A DNA stretch of 9,538 nt from an uncultured cyanobacterium (lineage in GTDB: Bacteria > Cyanobacteriota > Cyanobacteriia > PCC-6307 > Cyanobiaceae): assembly GCA_903934745.1 (NCBI GenBank), contig CAIZOZ010000388.1, positions 1-9,538 of the forward strand, in the 5' to 3' direction. The notes beneath the pieces are model-generated. The model searched no databases and had not been told where the DNA came from. It worked only from the letters and a program-made list of their open reading frames with translations. This document shows positions 1-6,549 of the stretch, piece by piece. A program made the translations under genes and the position numbers. How positions within the stretch are numbered: the first letter of the stretch is position 1; each line of letters begins with the position of its first letter.

Positions 1-829
1 GCGCTTGCGGCGCCTGCTGCAGCGCCAGGGGCTTTCGGCTCAGCAGGCCGCCGATCGGCTCTGGCTGCTCGACCGCGATGGCCTGCTGCATGAAGGCATG
101 GAGGCCGCCGGGCTGACGCCGCCCTCGCCGGCGGCCGCGCCCTACGCCAAGCGCAGCGAGCTGCTGGCGGGCCTGGACCGCGACGCACAGGGGCGCCTCG
201 GCCTGCTGGCGGTGATCGAAACCGTGCAACCCTCGGTGCTGATCGGCACCTCCACCGTGGCCGGTGCCTTCAACCAACAGGTGGTGGAGGCGCTGTGTCG
301 CGGCACGGCGCGGCCGATCGTGCTGCCGCTTTCCAATCCCACCCCGCTGGCCGAAATCACGCCTGCAAACCTGCTGGCCTGGAGCCAAGGCCAAGCCCTG
401 GTGGCCAGCGGCAGCCCCTTCGCGCCGGTGACGCTCAACGGCCGCCAGCGGCAGATCGGCCAGTGCAACAACTGCTTTGTCTTCCCCGGCCTCGGGTTTG
501 CCGCCGTGGCGGTGGGGGCCCGCACGGTGAGCGAGGGCATGATCGACGCCTGCATCGAGGCCCTGGCGGCGGTGATCCCCGCCGCCCTTGATCCCGAGGC
601 ACCGCTGATGCCGCCCCTGGCCCAGGTGCGACAGGTGTCTGCCGCCGTGGCCGAGGCCGTCGCCCTGGCCGCCGTGGCCGAGGGCCTGGCCGCCCATGCC
701 CACACCCCGGCCGAAGCCAGATCGCGACTGGCGAGCTGCCGCTGGCAGCCGGAGTATGCCGCGATCCGGGCGGCCCCCTTCAATAAGAGCTGTGTCGCCG
801 CCTCGCAGCCGGCGCCAGCGCCGGACTAG
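1..829 (+). CDS. NAD(P)-dependent malic enzyme, C-terminal part (5' end outside window)
   Basis: Malic enzyme oxidatively decarboxylates malate to pyruvate and CO2 in the cytoplasm with reduction of NAD(P). The open frame enters from the left edge and ends at TAG 827-829, so about 275 residues are visible, roughly the second half of a large-type (MaeA/SfcA-like, about 560-residue) enzyme. What is seen is the end of the nucleotide-binding domain: LWLLDRDGLL (nt ~59-88), matching the family's 'DxxGL' strand; PSVLIGTSTVAG; LPLSNPT near nt 326-343; ASGSPF near nt 404-421; QCNNCFVFPGLG near nt 461-496; and a closing WQPEY. The SNPT, GSPF and QxNNxxxFPG series is diagnostic of the large class. The loop reads GTSTVAGAFN where many relatives have GVSGxxGxFT, a mild divergence. 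The last ~16 residues (from FNKS) are a non-conserved tail. Cofactor preference cannot be judged because the GxGxxG region lies upstream. The next gene starts 25 nt later on the same strand. Confidence 0.93.
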   Translation, partial: RLRRLLQRQGLSAQQAADRLWLLDRDGLLHEGMEAAGLTPPSPAAAPYAKRSELLAGLDRDAQGRLGLLAVIETVQPSVLIGTSTVAGAFNQQVVEALCRGTARPIVLPLSNPTPLAEITPANLLAWSQGQALVASGSPFAPVTLNGRQRQIGQCNNCFVFPGLGFAAVAVGARTVSEGMIDACIEALAAVIPAALDPEAPLMPPLAQVRQVSAAVAEAVALAAVAEGLAAHAHTPAEARSRLASCRWQPEYAAIRAAPFNKSCVAASQPAPAPD

Positions 830-854
830 CACCAGGCCACCGATCCGTCCACGC

Positions 855-2687
855 TTGGGATTCTTCGTCCGGCTCACCGACGCCATCGCCGACCACCAGT
901 CGCTGCTGGTGACGGGGCTCGATCCCAACCCGGAGATGCTGCAGAGCTGGTCCCAGCGCCGCGGCATGGCCGGCCGCTCCTTCCTCTCCCAGGCCCGCCA
1001 CTGGATCAAGGCGGTGATCGAGGCCACTGCGCCCCACGTCTGCGCCTACAAACCCAGCCTCGGCTTCTACCAGGCCCTGGGGCCGGTGGGCCTGGATCTG
1101 TTGCGGGAGGTGCGCGAGCTGGTGCCGCTGGAGATCCCGCTGATCATTGATGCCAAGCACGGTGATCTGAACAGTTCCTCGGCCCTGGCCCACTACCTGT
1201 TCCGGTCCTTGGGGGCCGATGCGGTGACCCTCTCGCCCCTGCCCGGCCAGGACATCGCCGCTCCGTTTCTGCTCTATCCCGACAAGGCGGTGGTGGTGAC
1301 CTGCCACAGCTCCAATCCGGCCGCCCGGGTGCTGCAACACCACCCCAACGAGGAGGATCCGCTCTACCTGCGCATCGTGCGTGAAACCCAGCTCTGGGCC
1401 ACGCCTGAGCAATTGTTGCTGGAGGTGGGCACCAGCGATCCGGCGATTCTGGCCCGGGTGCGGCGGGAGGCGCCGGAGCGCTTCTTGATCCTGCGCAGCC
1501 TCTGGGCCGAGGAGGATCGCCTCGATGCCCTGCTCGAAGCCGGCCTCAGCCAGTCCGCCGACGGCCTGCTGCTGCCCCTGCCCCAGAACCTGCTGGTGGA
1601 GGACGACATGGCGCAGCGGGCCGCCCAGCTGAAGCAGCGCATCAGCGAACGACGCGAGCACTGGCTCGAAAACCGCCAGCGCCCCGCCGTCAGTTGCAGC
1701 CTCTGGCTGCCGGACCTGATCGCAGCCCCAGTCGCCACGCAACCAGCCGCCGCTGAGCCAGCCGCCGCTGAGCTCACGGCCACTGATCCAAAGGCCACTC
1801 AACCAGCCACAACACAGCCAGCCGGCCCGCAGCCCACCGCCGCCGGGCCGACGAGCCCGGGGTTAGCTGCCAAGCAGCCCGCCAAGCAGCCCGGCGGCAC
1901 GGCTGCGGCCCTCGCCGCAGGCCACTCGAACGGAGTGGACCCGGCCCCAGCCGCGGCGGTGGCGCCTGCCGATCCCCTCGAAAGCCTGATCGTCGATCTG
2001 TTTGACATCGGCTGCCTGTTGTTCGGCGACTACGTGCAGGCCTCCGGCGCCCTGTTCAACTACTACATCGATCTGCGCCAGATCATCTCCGATCCCAACC
2101 TCTTTCACCGGGTGCTGCATGCCTATGCCGGCCAGCTCCAGGGACTGGAGTTCGATCGCATCGCCGGCATTCCCTACGGCTCCCTGCCCACCGCCACCGG
2201 CCTGTCGCTGCAACTGCACAAGCCGCTGATCTATCCGCGCAAGGAGGTGAAGGCCCATGGCGCCCGGCGCTTGATTGAAGGCGACTTCGTGGAGGGCGAT
2301 GTGGTGGCCCTGGTCGACGACATCCTGATCACCGGTGGCAGCCTGCTGGAAGGCATCGCCAAACTCGAGAGTTCCGGCCTGGTGGTGCGCGATGTGGTGG
2401 TGTTCATCGACCACGGCGACGACCCGGCCGGCCAAGCCGGTGCTGGTGGCAGCGCCAGTGGCAGTGGCAGTGCCGCCCTGCAGCGTCTGGAACACAAGGG
2501 TTATCGCTGTCGGGCCGTGCTCGACATCCAGCGCATCACCCGGGTGTTGCATCGCCATGGCCGCCTCAGCGATGCCCAGGCCGCCGTGCTCGGCAACACG
2601 GATTCACTCAGCCCACCGGAACCAACCAGTCCACCAGAACCGCCCAGCCCACCAGCCCAACCCGGGCGGGTCCGGGCCAGCTCCTAG
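855..2687 (+). CDS. pyrFE: Bifunctional orotidine 5'-phosphate decarboxylase / orotate phosphoribosyltransferase (PyrF-PyrE fusion)
   Basis: The protein covers the last two steps of UMP synthesis: PyrE joins orotate to PRPP, PyrF decarboxylates OMP. I start it at TTG 855, giving 610 residues. The sequence then begins M-GFFVRLTDAI, which matches how relatives begin, and it clears the malic enzyme stop by 25 nt; the ATG at 696 would put 53 unrelated residues inside that gene. No strong Shine-Dalgarno is visible. Residues 1-~285 are a type-2 OMP decarboxylase barrel with D23 (LDPN), K66 (YKPS) and the catalytic D99-x-K101-x-x-D104. Residues ~291-373 are an Ala/Pro/Thr-rich linker. Residues ~374-590 are a phosphoribosyltransferase with the PRPP-binding motif VDDILITGGS at 487-496 and the RKEVKAHG loop. 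It carries a Gly/Ser/Ala insert after FIDHGDDP and a Pro-rich tail. The PyrF half lacks the usual PGxGxQGG phosphate loop (LRSLWAEED at 213-221 instead), so its activity is uncertain. The fusion order PyrF-PyrE is the cyanobacterial arrangement as I recall it. Confidence 0.92.
   Translation: MGFFVRLTDAIADHQSLLVTGLDPNPEMLQSWSQRRGMAGRSFLSQARHWIKAVIEATAPHVCAYKPSLGFYQALGPVGLDLLREVRELVPLEIPLIIDAKHGDLNSSSALAHYLFRSLGADAVTLSPLPGQDIAAPFLLYPDKAVVVTCHSSNPAARVLQHHPNEEDPLYLRIVRETQLWATPEQLLLEVGTSDPAILARVRREAPERFLILRSLWAEEDRLDALLEAGLSQSADGLLLPLPQNLLVEDDMAQRAAQLKQRISERREHWLENRQRPAVSCSLWLPDLIAAPVATQPAAAEPAAAELTATDPKATQPATTQPAGPQPTAAGPTSPGLAAKQPAKQPGGTAAALAAGHSNGVDPAPAAAVAPADPLESLIVDLFDIGCLLFGDYVQASGALFNYYIDLRQIISDPNLFHRVLHAYAGQLQGLEFDRIAGIPYGSLPTATGLSLQLHKPLIYPRKEVKAHGARRLIEGDFVEGDVVALVDDILITGGSLLEGIAKLESSGLVVRDVVVFIDHGDDPAGQAGAGGSASGSGSAALQRLEHKGYRCRAVLDIQRITRVLHRHGRLSDAQAAVLGNTDSLSPPEPTSPPEPPSPPAQPGRVRASS
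1743..1772 (+). repeat. Perfect 15-nt tandem duplication in the PyrF-PyrE linker
   Basis: The unit CCAGCCGCCGCTGAG occurs twice in direct succession (1743-1757 and 1758-1772), in frame, encoding PAAAE twice. It lies in the disordered-looking linker between the two enzyme domains and probably arose by slippage or unequal recombination. Because the unit is a multiple of three, copy changes keep the downstream PyrE domain in frame. Confidence 0.92.
2610..2663 (+). repeat. Degenerate 18-nt repeat encoding the Pro-rich C-terminal tail of PyrF-PyrE
   Basis: Three successive 18-nt units (2610-2627, 2628-2645, 2646-2663) encode SPPEPT, SPPEPP and SPPAQP. They form an extra tail beyond the conserved end of the phosphoribosyltransferase domain. 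The repeat is clearest at protein level and diverged at DNA level. No function is evident; a flexible tail is the simplest reading. Confidence 0.65.
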
Positions 2688-2729
2688 ACTGGCACCGCGT
2701 CCCCGCACCTCCCGGACGCCCCCTTCGCC

Positions 2730-2963
2730 ATGTCCCAGGGCAGCCGGACCGACAGCCCCACCGCGCCCACAATCGGCGAGCTGGAGGCGAAATACTCGCT
2801 GTATTGCAAGGCGATGCGGCTATTGATCAAAGAAGGGCGCAGCCTCGAAGAGGTGAGCCGCACCGTCTGCTGGAGCCGGCTGGAACAGCTGCACGCCTGC
2901 CTGCCCAGCCGCTACAAGGATCCCGATTATCTGTTTGTGGTGCTGCGCCGCGATCTGGCCTGA
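2730..2963 (+). CDS. Small DUF3136-like cyanobacterial protein, function unknown
   Basis: A 77-residue soluble protein. I recognise the pattern IGELEAKYSLYCKAM (residues ~15-29), then LLIKEG, TVCWSRLEQLHACLP and a closing YKDPDYLFVVLRRD, as the DUF3136 family of small proteins conserved in Synechococcus, Prochlorococcus and Cyanobium; this is from memory, not a search. The first ~14 residues (Ser/Thr/Pro-rich) are variable, and the rest looks like two or three helices rich in Leu, Arg and Glu. There is no signal peptide or membrane span. Two cysteines (in LYCKA and TVCWS) sit at conserved-looking sites. It begins 42 nt after the pyrFE stop and ends 77 nt before the pump gene, so it may share a transcript with pyrFE. 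No Shine-Dalgarno precedes its ATG (context CTTCGCCATG). No function can be assigned. Confidence 0.85.
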   Translation: MSQGSRTDSPTAPTIGELEAKYSLYCKAMRLLIKEGRSLEEVSRTVCWSRLEQLHACLPSRYKDPDYLFVVLRRDLA

Positions 2964-2970
2964 AGCACCA

Positions 2971-2989
2971 CCCGGCCGGCGGCGCCGGG
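2971..2989 (+). other. GC-only hairpin between the DUF3136-like gene and the RND gene
   Basis: CCCGGC (2971-2976) and GCCGGG (2984-2989) form a perfect 6-bp stem with a 7-nt loop, 7 nt after the stop codon of the upstream gene. No T-run follows, so it is not a canonical intrinsic terminator. It could weaken read-through or protect an mRNA end, but in DNA this GC-rich such stems also occur by chance. Confidence 0.3.
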
Positions 2990-3032
2990 CCATGATCGCC
3001 ACGCCACCCTTCCCGCACCGTGCGCGGCCGCC

Positions 3033-3036
3033 GGAG
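3033..3036 (+). promoter_or_regulatory. Shine-Dalgarno (GGAG) deciding the RND start at 3041
   Basis: GGAG lies 4 nt before ATG 3041. The open frame extends back to GTG 3020, but the ATG is preferred because it has this site and because the protein then begins MKSISEPFLRRPV, the usual short cytoplasmic N-terminus of HAE1-type RND pumps just before the first membrane span. Confidence 0.6.
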
Positions 3037-3040
3037 TCCG

Positions 3041-6000
3041 ATGAAATCGATCTCCGAACCCTTCCTGCGCCGGCCGGTGCTCACCCTGGTGATCAGCCTG
3101 CTGATCCTGCTGGCCGGCCTGATCTGCCTGCCGCTATTGCAGGTGGAAAACCTGCCGCCGATCGCCCCCGGCCGGGTCACGGTGCGGGCCAGCTATCCCG
3201 GCGCCGGACCGGAGGTGGTGGAACAGGGGGTGACGGCCCTGCTCGAAAAACAGCTCAACGGCCTGGAACGGCTGGACACGATCCGCTCCAGCAGCTCCGC
3301 CAACGGCAGCGTGATCACCCTCGGCTTTGAGGGCGGCGATCCCGAACTCAACCAGATCAACACCCAGAACGAAACCACCGTGGTGGGGCGGCAACTGCCG
3401 GCCCAGGTGGCCCGCTTCGGCGTGCAGGTGCGGCGCAGCTCCGATGATCTGCTGCTGGTGCTGAGCTTCAGCGCCGAGCAGGGCACCTACAGCGACACCT
3501 TCCTCACCGGCTGGGTCGATCAGGTGGTGAAGGAGCGGCTACGCCGCGTCAGCGGCATCAGCGATGTGAGCCTGTTCGGCGGCAGCAGCCTGGCCTACCG
3601 CCTCTGGCTCGATCCGGCCCGCCTGCAGGAACGCAACCTCACGATTCTGGAGGTGCGCCAGGCGCTGCAGCAGCAGAACGTGCTGGCGGCCCTGGGCCAG
3701 GCCGGTGAGGCGCCGGCTCCTGGAGATCAGGTCACCACCCTGCCGCTGCGCCTGGAGGGACGCCTGCGCAGCGTCGAGGCGTTTGAGCAGCTGGTGGTGG
3801 CCCGCAGCAGCAGCGGCGGCGTCACCCTGCTCAAGGAGGTGGGCCGGGTGGTGCTCGGCAACGAGAGCTACGACACGGTGGCCACCAACCTGCGCGGCGA
3901 TCTCGCCGTGGCCCTCGGCCTCTATCAACGCGACGGCAGCAATGCCCTGCAGGTGCGCCAGGGCATCGACACCGCCCTGGCCGAGCTCTCCCCCCGCTTT
4001 CCGCCAGGGGTGGCGATGGAGGTGATCGTCGATGAGGCCCAGACGGTGCGCACCAGCATCGATCGGGCGATCGAGGCCCTGCGCGATTCGGTGCTGCTGG
4101 TGTTGCTGGTGCTGCTGCTGGGCCTGGGCAACAGCCGCCTGGCCCTGATCACCGCCGTGGCGGTGCCGGTGTCGCTGATCGGCTCGCTCACCGTGCTGCG
4201 CCTCAGCGGCGGCTCGATCAACACCCTCTCCCTGTTCGGCATGGTGCTGGCTTCCGGGCTGCTGGTCGACGACGCCATCGTTGTCAGCGAGGACATCGGC
4301 CGCCGCCTCGAGCAGGGTCTGCCGCCGCTGCAGGCCGCCCGCGAGGCGATGCAGGAACTCGGCGGCGCCGTGATCACCACCTCCCTGGTGCTGGTGGTGG
4401 TGTTCATCCCGGTGCTGGGCCTGGGCGGCAGCCTCGGCCGGCTCTATGCGCCGATCGCGATCGCGATCACCGGCGCCATCTTCTTTTCGACGATCAATGC
4501 GATCAGCTTCACGCCGGTGGCTGCCAGCCGGCTGCTGCGCAACGACCAGCGGGAGCCGGCCTGGCTGCGGCGCTGGATCGAGCCGAGCCGCCGCGGTCTC
4601 GAAAGCCTGGAGGCCCCCTACAGCCGCTGGCTGCAGGCCGTGATGGGCCGGCGCCGGCTGGTGGTGATCGTGCTGCTGGTGGGCCTGCTGGTCACCGGCC
4701 TGGCGATCCGGGCCCGGCCCACCGCCTTCATCCCCCAGGAGGACACCGGTCAGCTGCGCGGCGTGGTGATCCTGGCCGACGGGCTGGCCCTCGGCCAGAC
4801 CCAGCAGGTGCTGGAGCAGGTGCGGGCTGTCGCCCAGCAGGAACCGGAGATCGCCAGCGCCAACTTCTATGCCGGCCGCTCCTTCGGCGACAGCAGCCCC
4901 AACAAGGGCCAGTTCTTCCTCAGGCTCAAGCCGGTGGAAGAGCGCCCGGGCCAAGAACAGAGCAGTGCCGCCGTGGCGGCACGGATCAACCAGCAGCTGC
5001 AGAAGCGGATCCGCACCGCCTTGGTGCAGCTGAGCGAGGCCCCCAGCGTGCGCGGCTTCAGCAGCGAGGGCGGCCTCGAACTGGAACTGCTCGACACCAG
5101 CAACGGCCAGCTCAGCCTGGCGGCCTTCGAACAGCAGGCCCGCAGCTTCATCGCCGCCGCCCAGGCCACGCGGCTGCAGGGCCAGCCCGCCTTTGAGCGG
5201 GTCTCCACCCGCTTCAGCGCCGGCGCCCCCCAGCTGCGCCTGGTGCCCGATCGCCTGCGGCTGGCCTCCCTGGGTGTGGACCTCTCGGCCCTGGTGGACA
5301 CCCTGGGCGCCAGCTTCGGCAGCGACTACGTCAACGACACCTTCGAATCGGATCAGGTGCGGCGGGTGATCGTGCAGCTCGATGGCCAAACGCGCCGCAA
5401 TACCAGCGATGTGCTCGCCCTGCCGGTGCGCAGCCGTGACGGCACACTGGTGCCGCTCAGCCAGCTGGTGCGGATCGAGCCGGGGAGTGGTCCGAGCAGC
5501 ATCAACCACACCCGGCTGGTGCGTTCGATCAGCATCCGCGCCCTGCCGCGAGCGGGGGTGAGCAGTGGCCAGGCGATGGCGTTGCTCGAGGACGTCAAGC
5601 AGCGCCTCGACAGCGATGCCATCAGCCTCGAATGGGCTGGTCTGGCCCGGGAAGAAACCCGCGCCGGCGGCAGCAACGTGCGCGTCTTCGCCCTCGGCAT
5701 CCTGGTGATGGCGATGGTGCTGGCGGCGCTGTACGAAAACTTCCTTGATCCGCTGATCATCCTGGTGACGGTGCCGCTGGCGCTGCTGGGGGCGATCTCC
5801 GGCCTGGCCCTGCGCGGTCTGGCGCTCGATGTCTACGGCCAGATGGGCCTGCTGGTGCTGGCCAGCCTGGCGGCCAAGAACGGCATCCTGATCGTCGAGT
5901 TCGCCAACCAGCGGCTGCGGGAAGGCCAGGAGCTCGATGCGGCGATCCAAGGGGCCGCCGTCGCCCGCCTGCGGCCGATCCTGCTGACGGCCTTCTCCTC

Positions 6001-6199
6001 CCTGGCGGGCTTCCTGCCCCTGGTGTTCGCCACAGGCTCCGGTGCCGCCAGCCGCATCAGCATCGGCACGGTGGTGTTCAGCGGCCTGCTGGTGGCCACG
6101 GTGCTCAGCCTGTTTGTGGTGCCGACGATCTATCGGATCATCAAGGGCTGGGAACTGGGGATCGTCGGCCATCTGCCGGCGGCGCCCCGCCCGGAGTGA
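3041..6199 (+). CDS. RND (HAE1-type) efflux pump, inner-membrane subunit
   Basis: A 1052-residue proton-driven exporter of the AcrB/MexB type, full length for the family. Such pumps sit in the inner membrane as trimers and move drugs, lipids or other hydrophobic compounds through a periplasmic adaptor and an outer-membrane channel. Seen in sequence: TM1 at residues ~9-29; a large periplasmic loop with PGAGPEVVEQGVTALLE near the start and VSLFGGSSLAYRLWLDP further in; TM2-TM6 from ~345, with the TM4 proton-relay pair D410-D411 in GLLVDDAIVV; TM7 near 545-565; a second periplasmic loop; and TM8-TM12 from ~885, with the relay lysine K946 in LASLAAKNGILIVEF. All key relay residues are kept. The end of TM4 reads VVSED where most relatives have VVxEN, a small deviation. 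No membrane-fusion or outer-membrane partner is encoded in this window. The 3' end overlaps the convergent small gene by 59 nt. The substrate cannot be predicted. Confidence 0.94.
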   Translation: MKSISEPFLRRPVLTLVISLLILLAGLICLPLLQVENLPPIAPGRVTVRASYPGAGPEVVEQGVTALLEKQLNGLERLDTIRSSSSANGSVITLGFEGGDPELNQINTQNETTVVGRQLPAQVARFGVQVRRSSDDLLLVLSFSAEQGTYSDTFLTGWVDQVVKERLRRVSGISDVSLFGGSSLAYRLWLDPARLQERNLTILEVRQALQQQNVLAALGQAGEAPAPGDQVTTLPLRLEGRLRSVEAFEQLVVARSSSGGVTLLKEVGRVVLGNESYDTVATNLRGDLAVALGLYQRDGSNALQVRQGIDTALAELSPRFPPGVAMEVIVDEAQTVRTSIDRAIEALRDSVLLVLLVLLLGLGNSRLALITAVAVPVSLIGSLTVLRLSGGSINTLSLFGMVLASGLLVDDAIVVSEDIGRRLEQGLPPLQAAREAMQELGGAVITTSLVLVVVFIPVLGLGGSLGRLYAPIAIAITGAIFFSTINAISFTPVAASRLLRNDQREPAWLRRWIEPSRRGLESLEAPYSRWLQAVMGRRRLVVIVLLVGLLVTGLAIRARPTAFIPQEDTGQLRGVVILADGLALGQTQQVLEQVRAVAQQEPEIASANFYAGRSFGDSSPNKGQFFLRLKPVEERPGQEQSSAAVAARINQQLQKRIRTALVQLSEAPSVRGFSSEGGLELELLDTSNGQLSLAAFEQQARSFIAAAQATRLQGQPAFERVSTRFSAGAPQLRLVPDRLRLASLGVDLSALVDTLGASFGSDYVNDTFESDQVRRVIVQLDGQTRRNTSDVLALPVRSRDGTLVPLSQLVRIEPGSGPSSINHTRLVRSISIRALPRAGVSSGQAMALLEDVKQRLDSDAISLEWAGLAREETRAGGSNVRVFALGILVMAMVLAALYENFLDPLIILVTVPLALLGAISGLALRGLALDVYGQMGLLVLASLAAKNGILIVEFANQRLREGQELDAAIQGAAVARLRPILLTAFSSLAGFLPLVFATGSGAASRISIGTVVFSGLLVATVLSLFVVPTIYRIIKGWELGIVGHLPAAPRPE
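4457..4464. repeat. HIP1 octamer (GCGATCGC)
   Basis: A perfect copy of the highly iterated palindrome that is overrepresented in many cyanobacterial genomes, here inside the RND gene. One copy alone says little about origin. Confidence 0.6.
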
Positions 6200-6473
6200 G
6201 CGGCGGCGCTAAGTCGGGGATCCCCGCGGGGGGAGTGTTCGGGGCCAGAGAGGGGTTGACGTGGGAGAGGCGCACCAACATCGCCAGGAACGGCGACCAG
6301 ACAAAGGCCAGCACCACCGCCGCCAGCAGGATTTTCACCGGCAGCGGCCAACCGCCTTGGCTCCCTGGCGCCACCGGCTCTGGGGCCACCGGCTCTGGGG
6401 CCGCCACGGTGGGGGTGACAGCTTCGAGCTGGCGATCGGAATCCGGCACAGGCAACCCCACGACTGCTCCCAT
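6141..6473 (-). CDS. Small single-span membrane protein, unknown function
   Basis: A 110-residue protein I do not recognise. An N-terminal segment (1-42) rich in Pro, Ala and Val contains the duplicated PVAPE. It is followed by one hydrophobic span (PVKILLAAVVLAFVWSPFLAM, about residues 45-66) and a Pro-rich tail (67-110). Evidence that this frame is real: an AAGGA Shine-Dalgarno 5 nt before the ATG, and a coherent membrane span with a positive charge at each end (K47, R68). Without it, 393 nt of the region would be non-coding. Against it: the composition is low complexity and GC-rich DNA gives many long chance frames. The last 59 nt lie inside the convergent RND gene, so the last ~19 residues are constrained by the pump sequence. 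It starts 119 nt after the substrate-binding gene on the same strand and might be co-transcribed with it. Topology and function are open. Confidence 0.6.
   Translation of the reverse strand: MGAVVGLPVPDSDRQLEAVTPTVAAPEPVAPEPVAPGSQGGWPLPVKILLAAVVLAFVWSPFLAMLVRLSHVNPSLAPNTPPAGIPDLAPPLTPGGAPPADGRRSPVPSP
6215..6226. other. Perfect 12-nt palindrome just past the RND stop
   Basis: CGGGGATCCCCG is a perfect inverted repeat, overlapping a second palindrome CCCCGCGGGG (6222-6231). It lies 16 nt downstream of the pump stop codon and inside the convergent small gene. Position suits a 3'-end structure for either transcript, but there is no T-run, and the loopless palindrome would need a different pairing to fold as RNA. 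Significance is uncertain. Confidence 0.3.
6370..6399 (-). repeat. Perfect 15-nt tandem duplication in the small membrane protein gene
   Basis: The unit GCCACCGGCTCTGGG (+ strand) occurs at 6370-6384 and 6385-6399 with no mismatch, and the next three bases (GCC) continue it. On the coding strand it yields the duplicated PVAPE in the N-terminal Pro/Ala segment. The length is a multiple of three, so the frame is kept. Confidence 0.92.
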
Positions 6474-6478
6474 GATGA

Positions 6479-6483
6479 TCCTT
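6479..6483 (-). promoter_or_regulatory. Shine-Dalgarno (AAGGA) for the small membrane protein
   Basis: On the minus strand AAGGA is followed by TCATC and then ATG at 6473-6471, a 5-nt spacing close to ideal. It is the best ribosome-binding site in the window and the main support for this small gene and its start. Confidence 0.6.
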
Positions 6484-6491
6484 GAAGTCCA

Positions 6492-6508
6492 GCCAGGCCT
6501 CGCCTGGC
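6492..6508 (-). other. Perfect 7-bp hairpin in the leader of the small membrane protein gene
   Basis: GCCAGGC (6492-6498) and GCCTGGC (6502-6508) pair perfectly around a 3-nt loop. On the minus strand the hairpin lies 8 nt upstream of the Shine-Dalgarno of the small gene and 84 nt after the stop of the substrate-binding gene. It could act as a weak terminator for the latter (no T-run follows) or as a leader structure affecting translation. Its DNA symmetry would also allow a protein-binding site. Confidence 0.45.
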
Positions 6509-6549
6509 AGCGGGGGCGATGCTGACCACCAACCCCGCGGCAGGCCGCC

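Noticed and set aside
696..854. Upstream extension of the PyrF-PyrE frame from ATG 696
   Set aside because: It would overlap the conserved end of the malic enzyme and add Arg/Pro-rich residues with no match to the PyrF fold. The domain begins at TTG 855.
780..1802. 340-residue minus-strand frame opposite the PyrF domain
   Set aside because: Gly/Gln/His-rich shadow of the coding strand with no recognisable domain; the + frame carries clear catalytic motifs.
3020..3040. GTG 3020 as start of the RND pump
   Set aside because: It would add seven Arg-rich residues and has no Shine-Dalgarno; ATG 3041 has GGAG upstream and fits the family N-terminus.
3539..6172. 877-residue open frame on the minus strand across most of the RND gene
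   Set aside because: It is a composition effect: G/C-rich third codon positions of the pump gene remove stops in this antisense frame. The translation is His/Gln/Ala/Gly-rich without any domain, while the + strand encodes a complete pump with intact motifs.
6255..6260. TTGACG as a -35 element on the + strand
   Set aside because: No matching -10 at 16-18 nt and no + strand gene follows; it lies inside the minus-strand small gene.
6196..6525. 109-residue + strand frame downstream of the pump
   Set aside because: Start overlaps the pump stop, no Shine-Dalgarno, Gly/Ser/Thr-rich without domain or membrane span. The minus-strand frame here has a good ribosome-binding site and a hydrophobic span.
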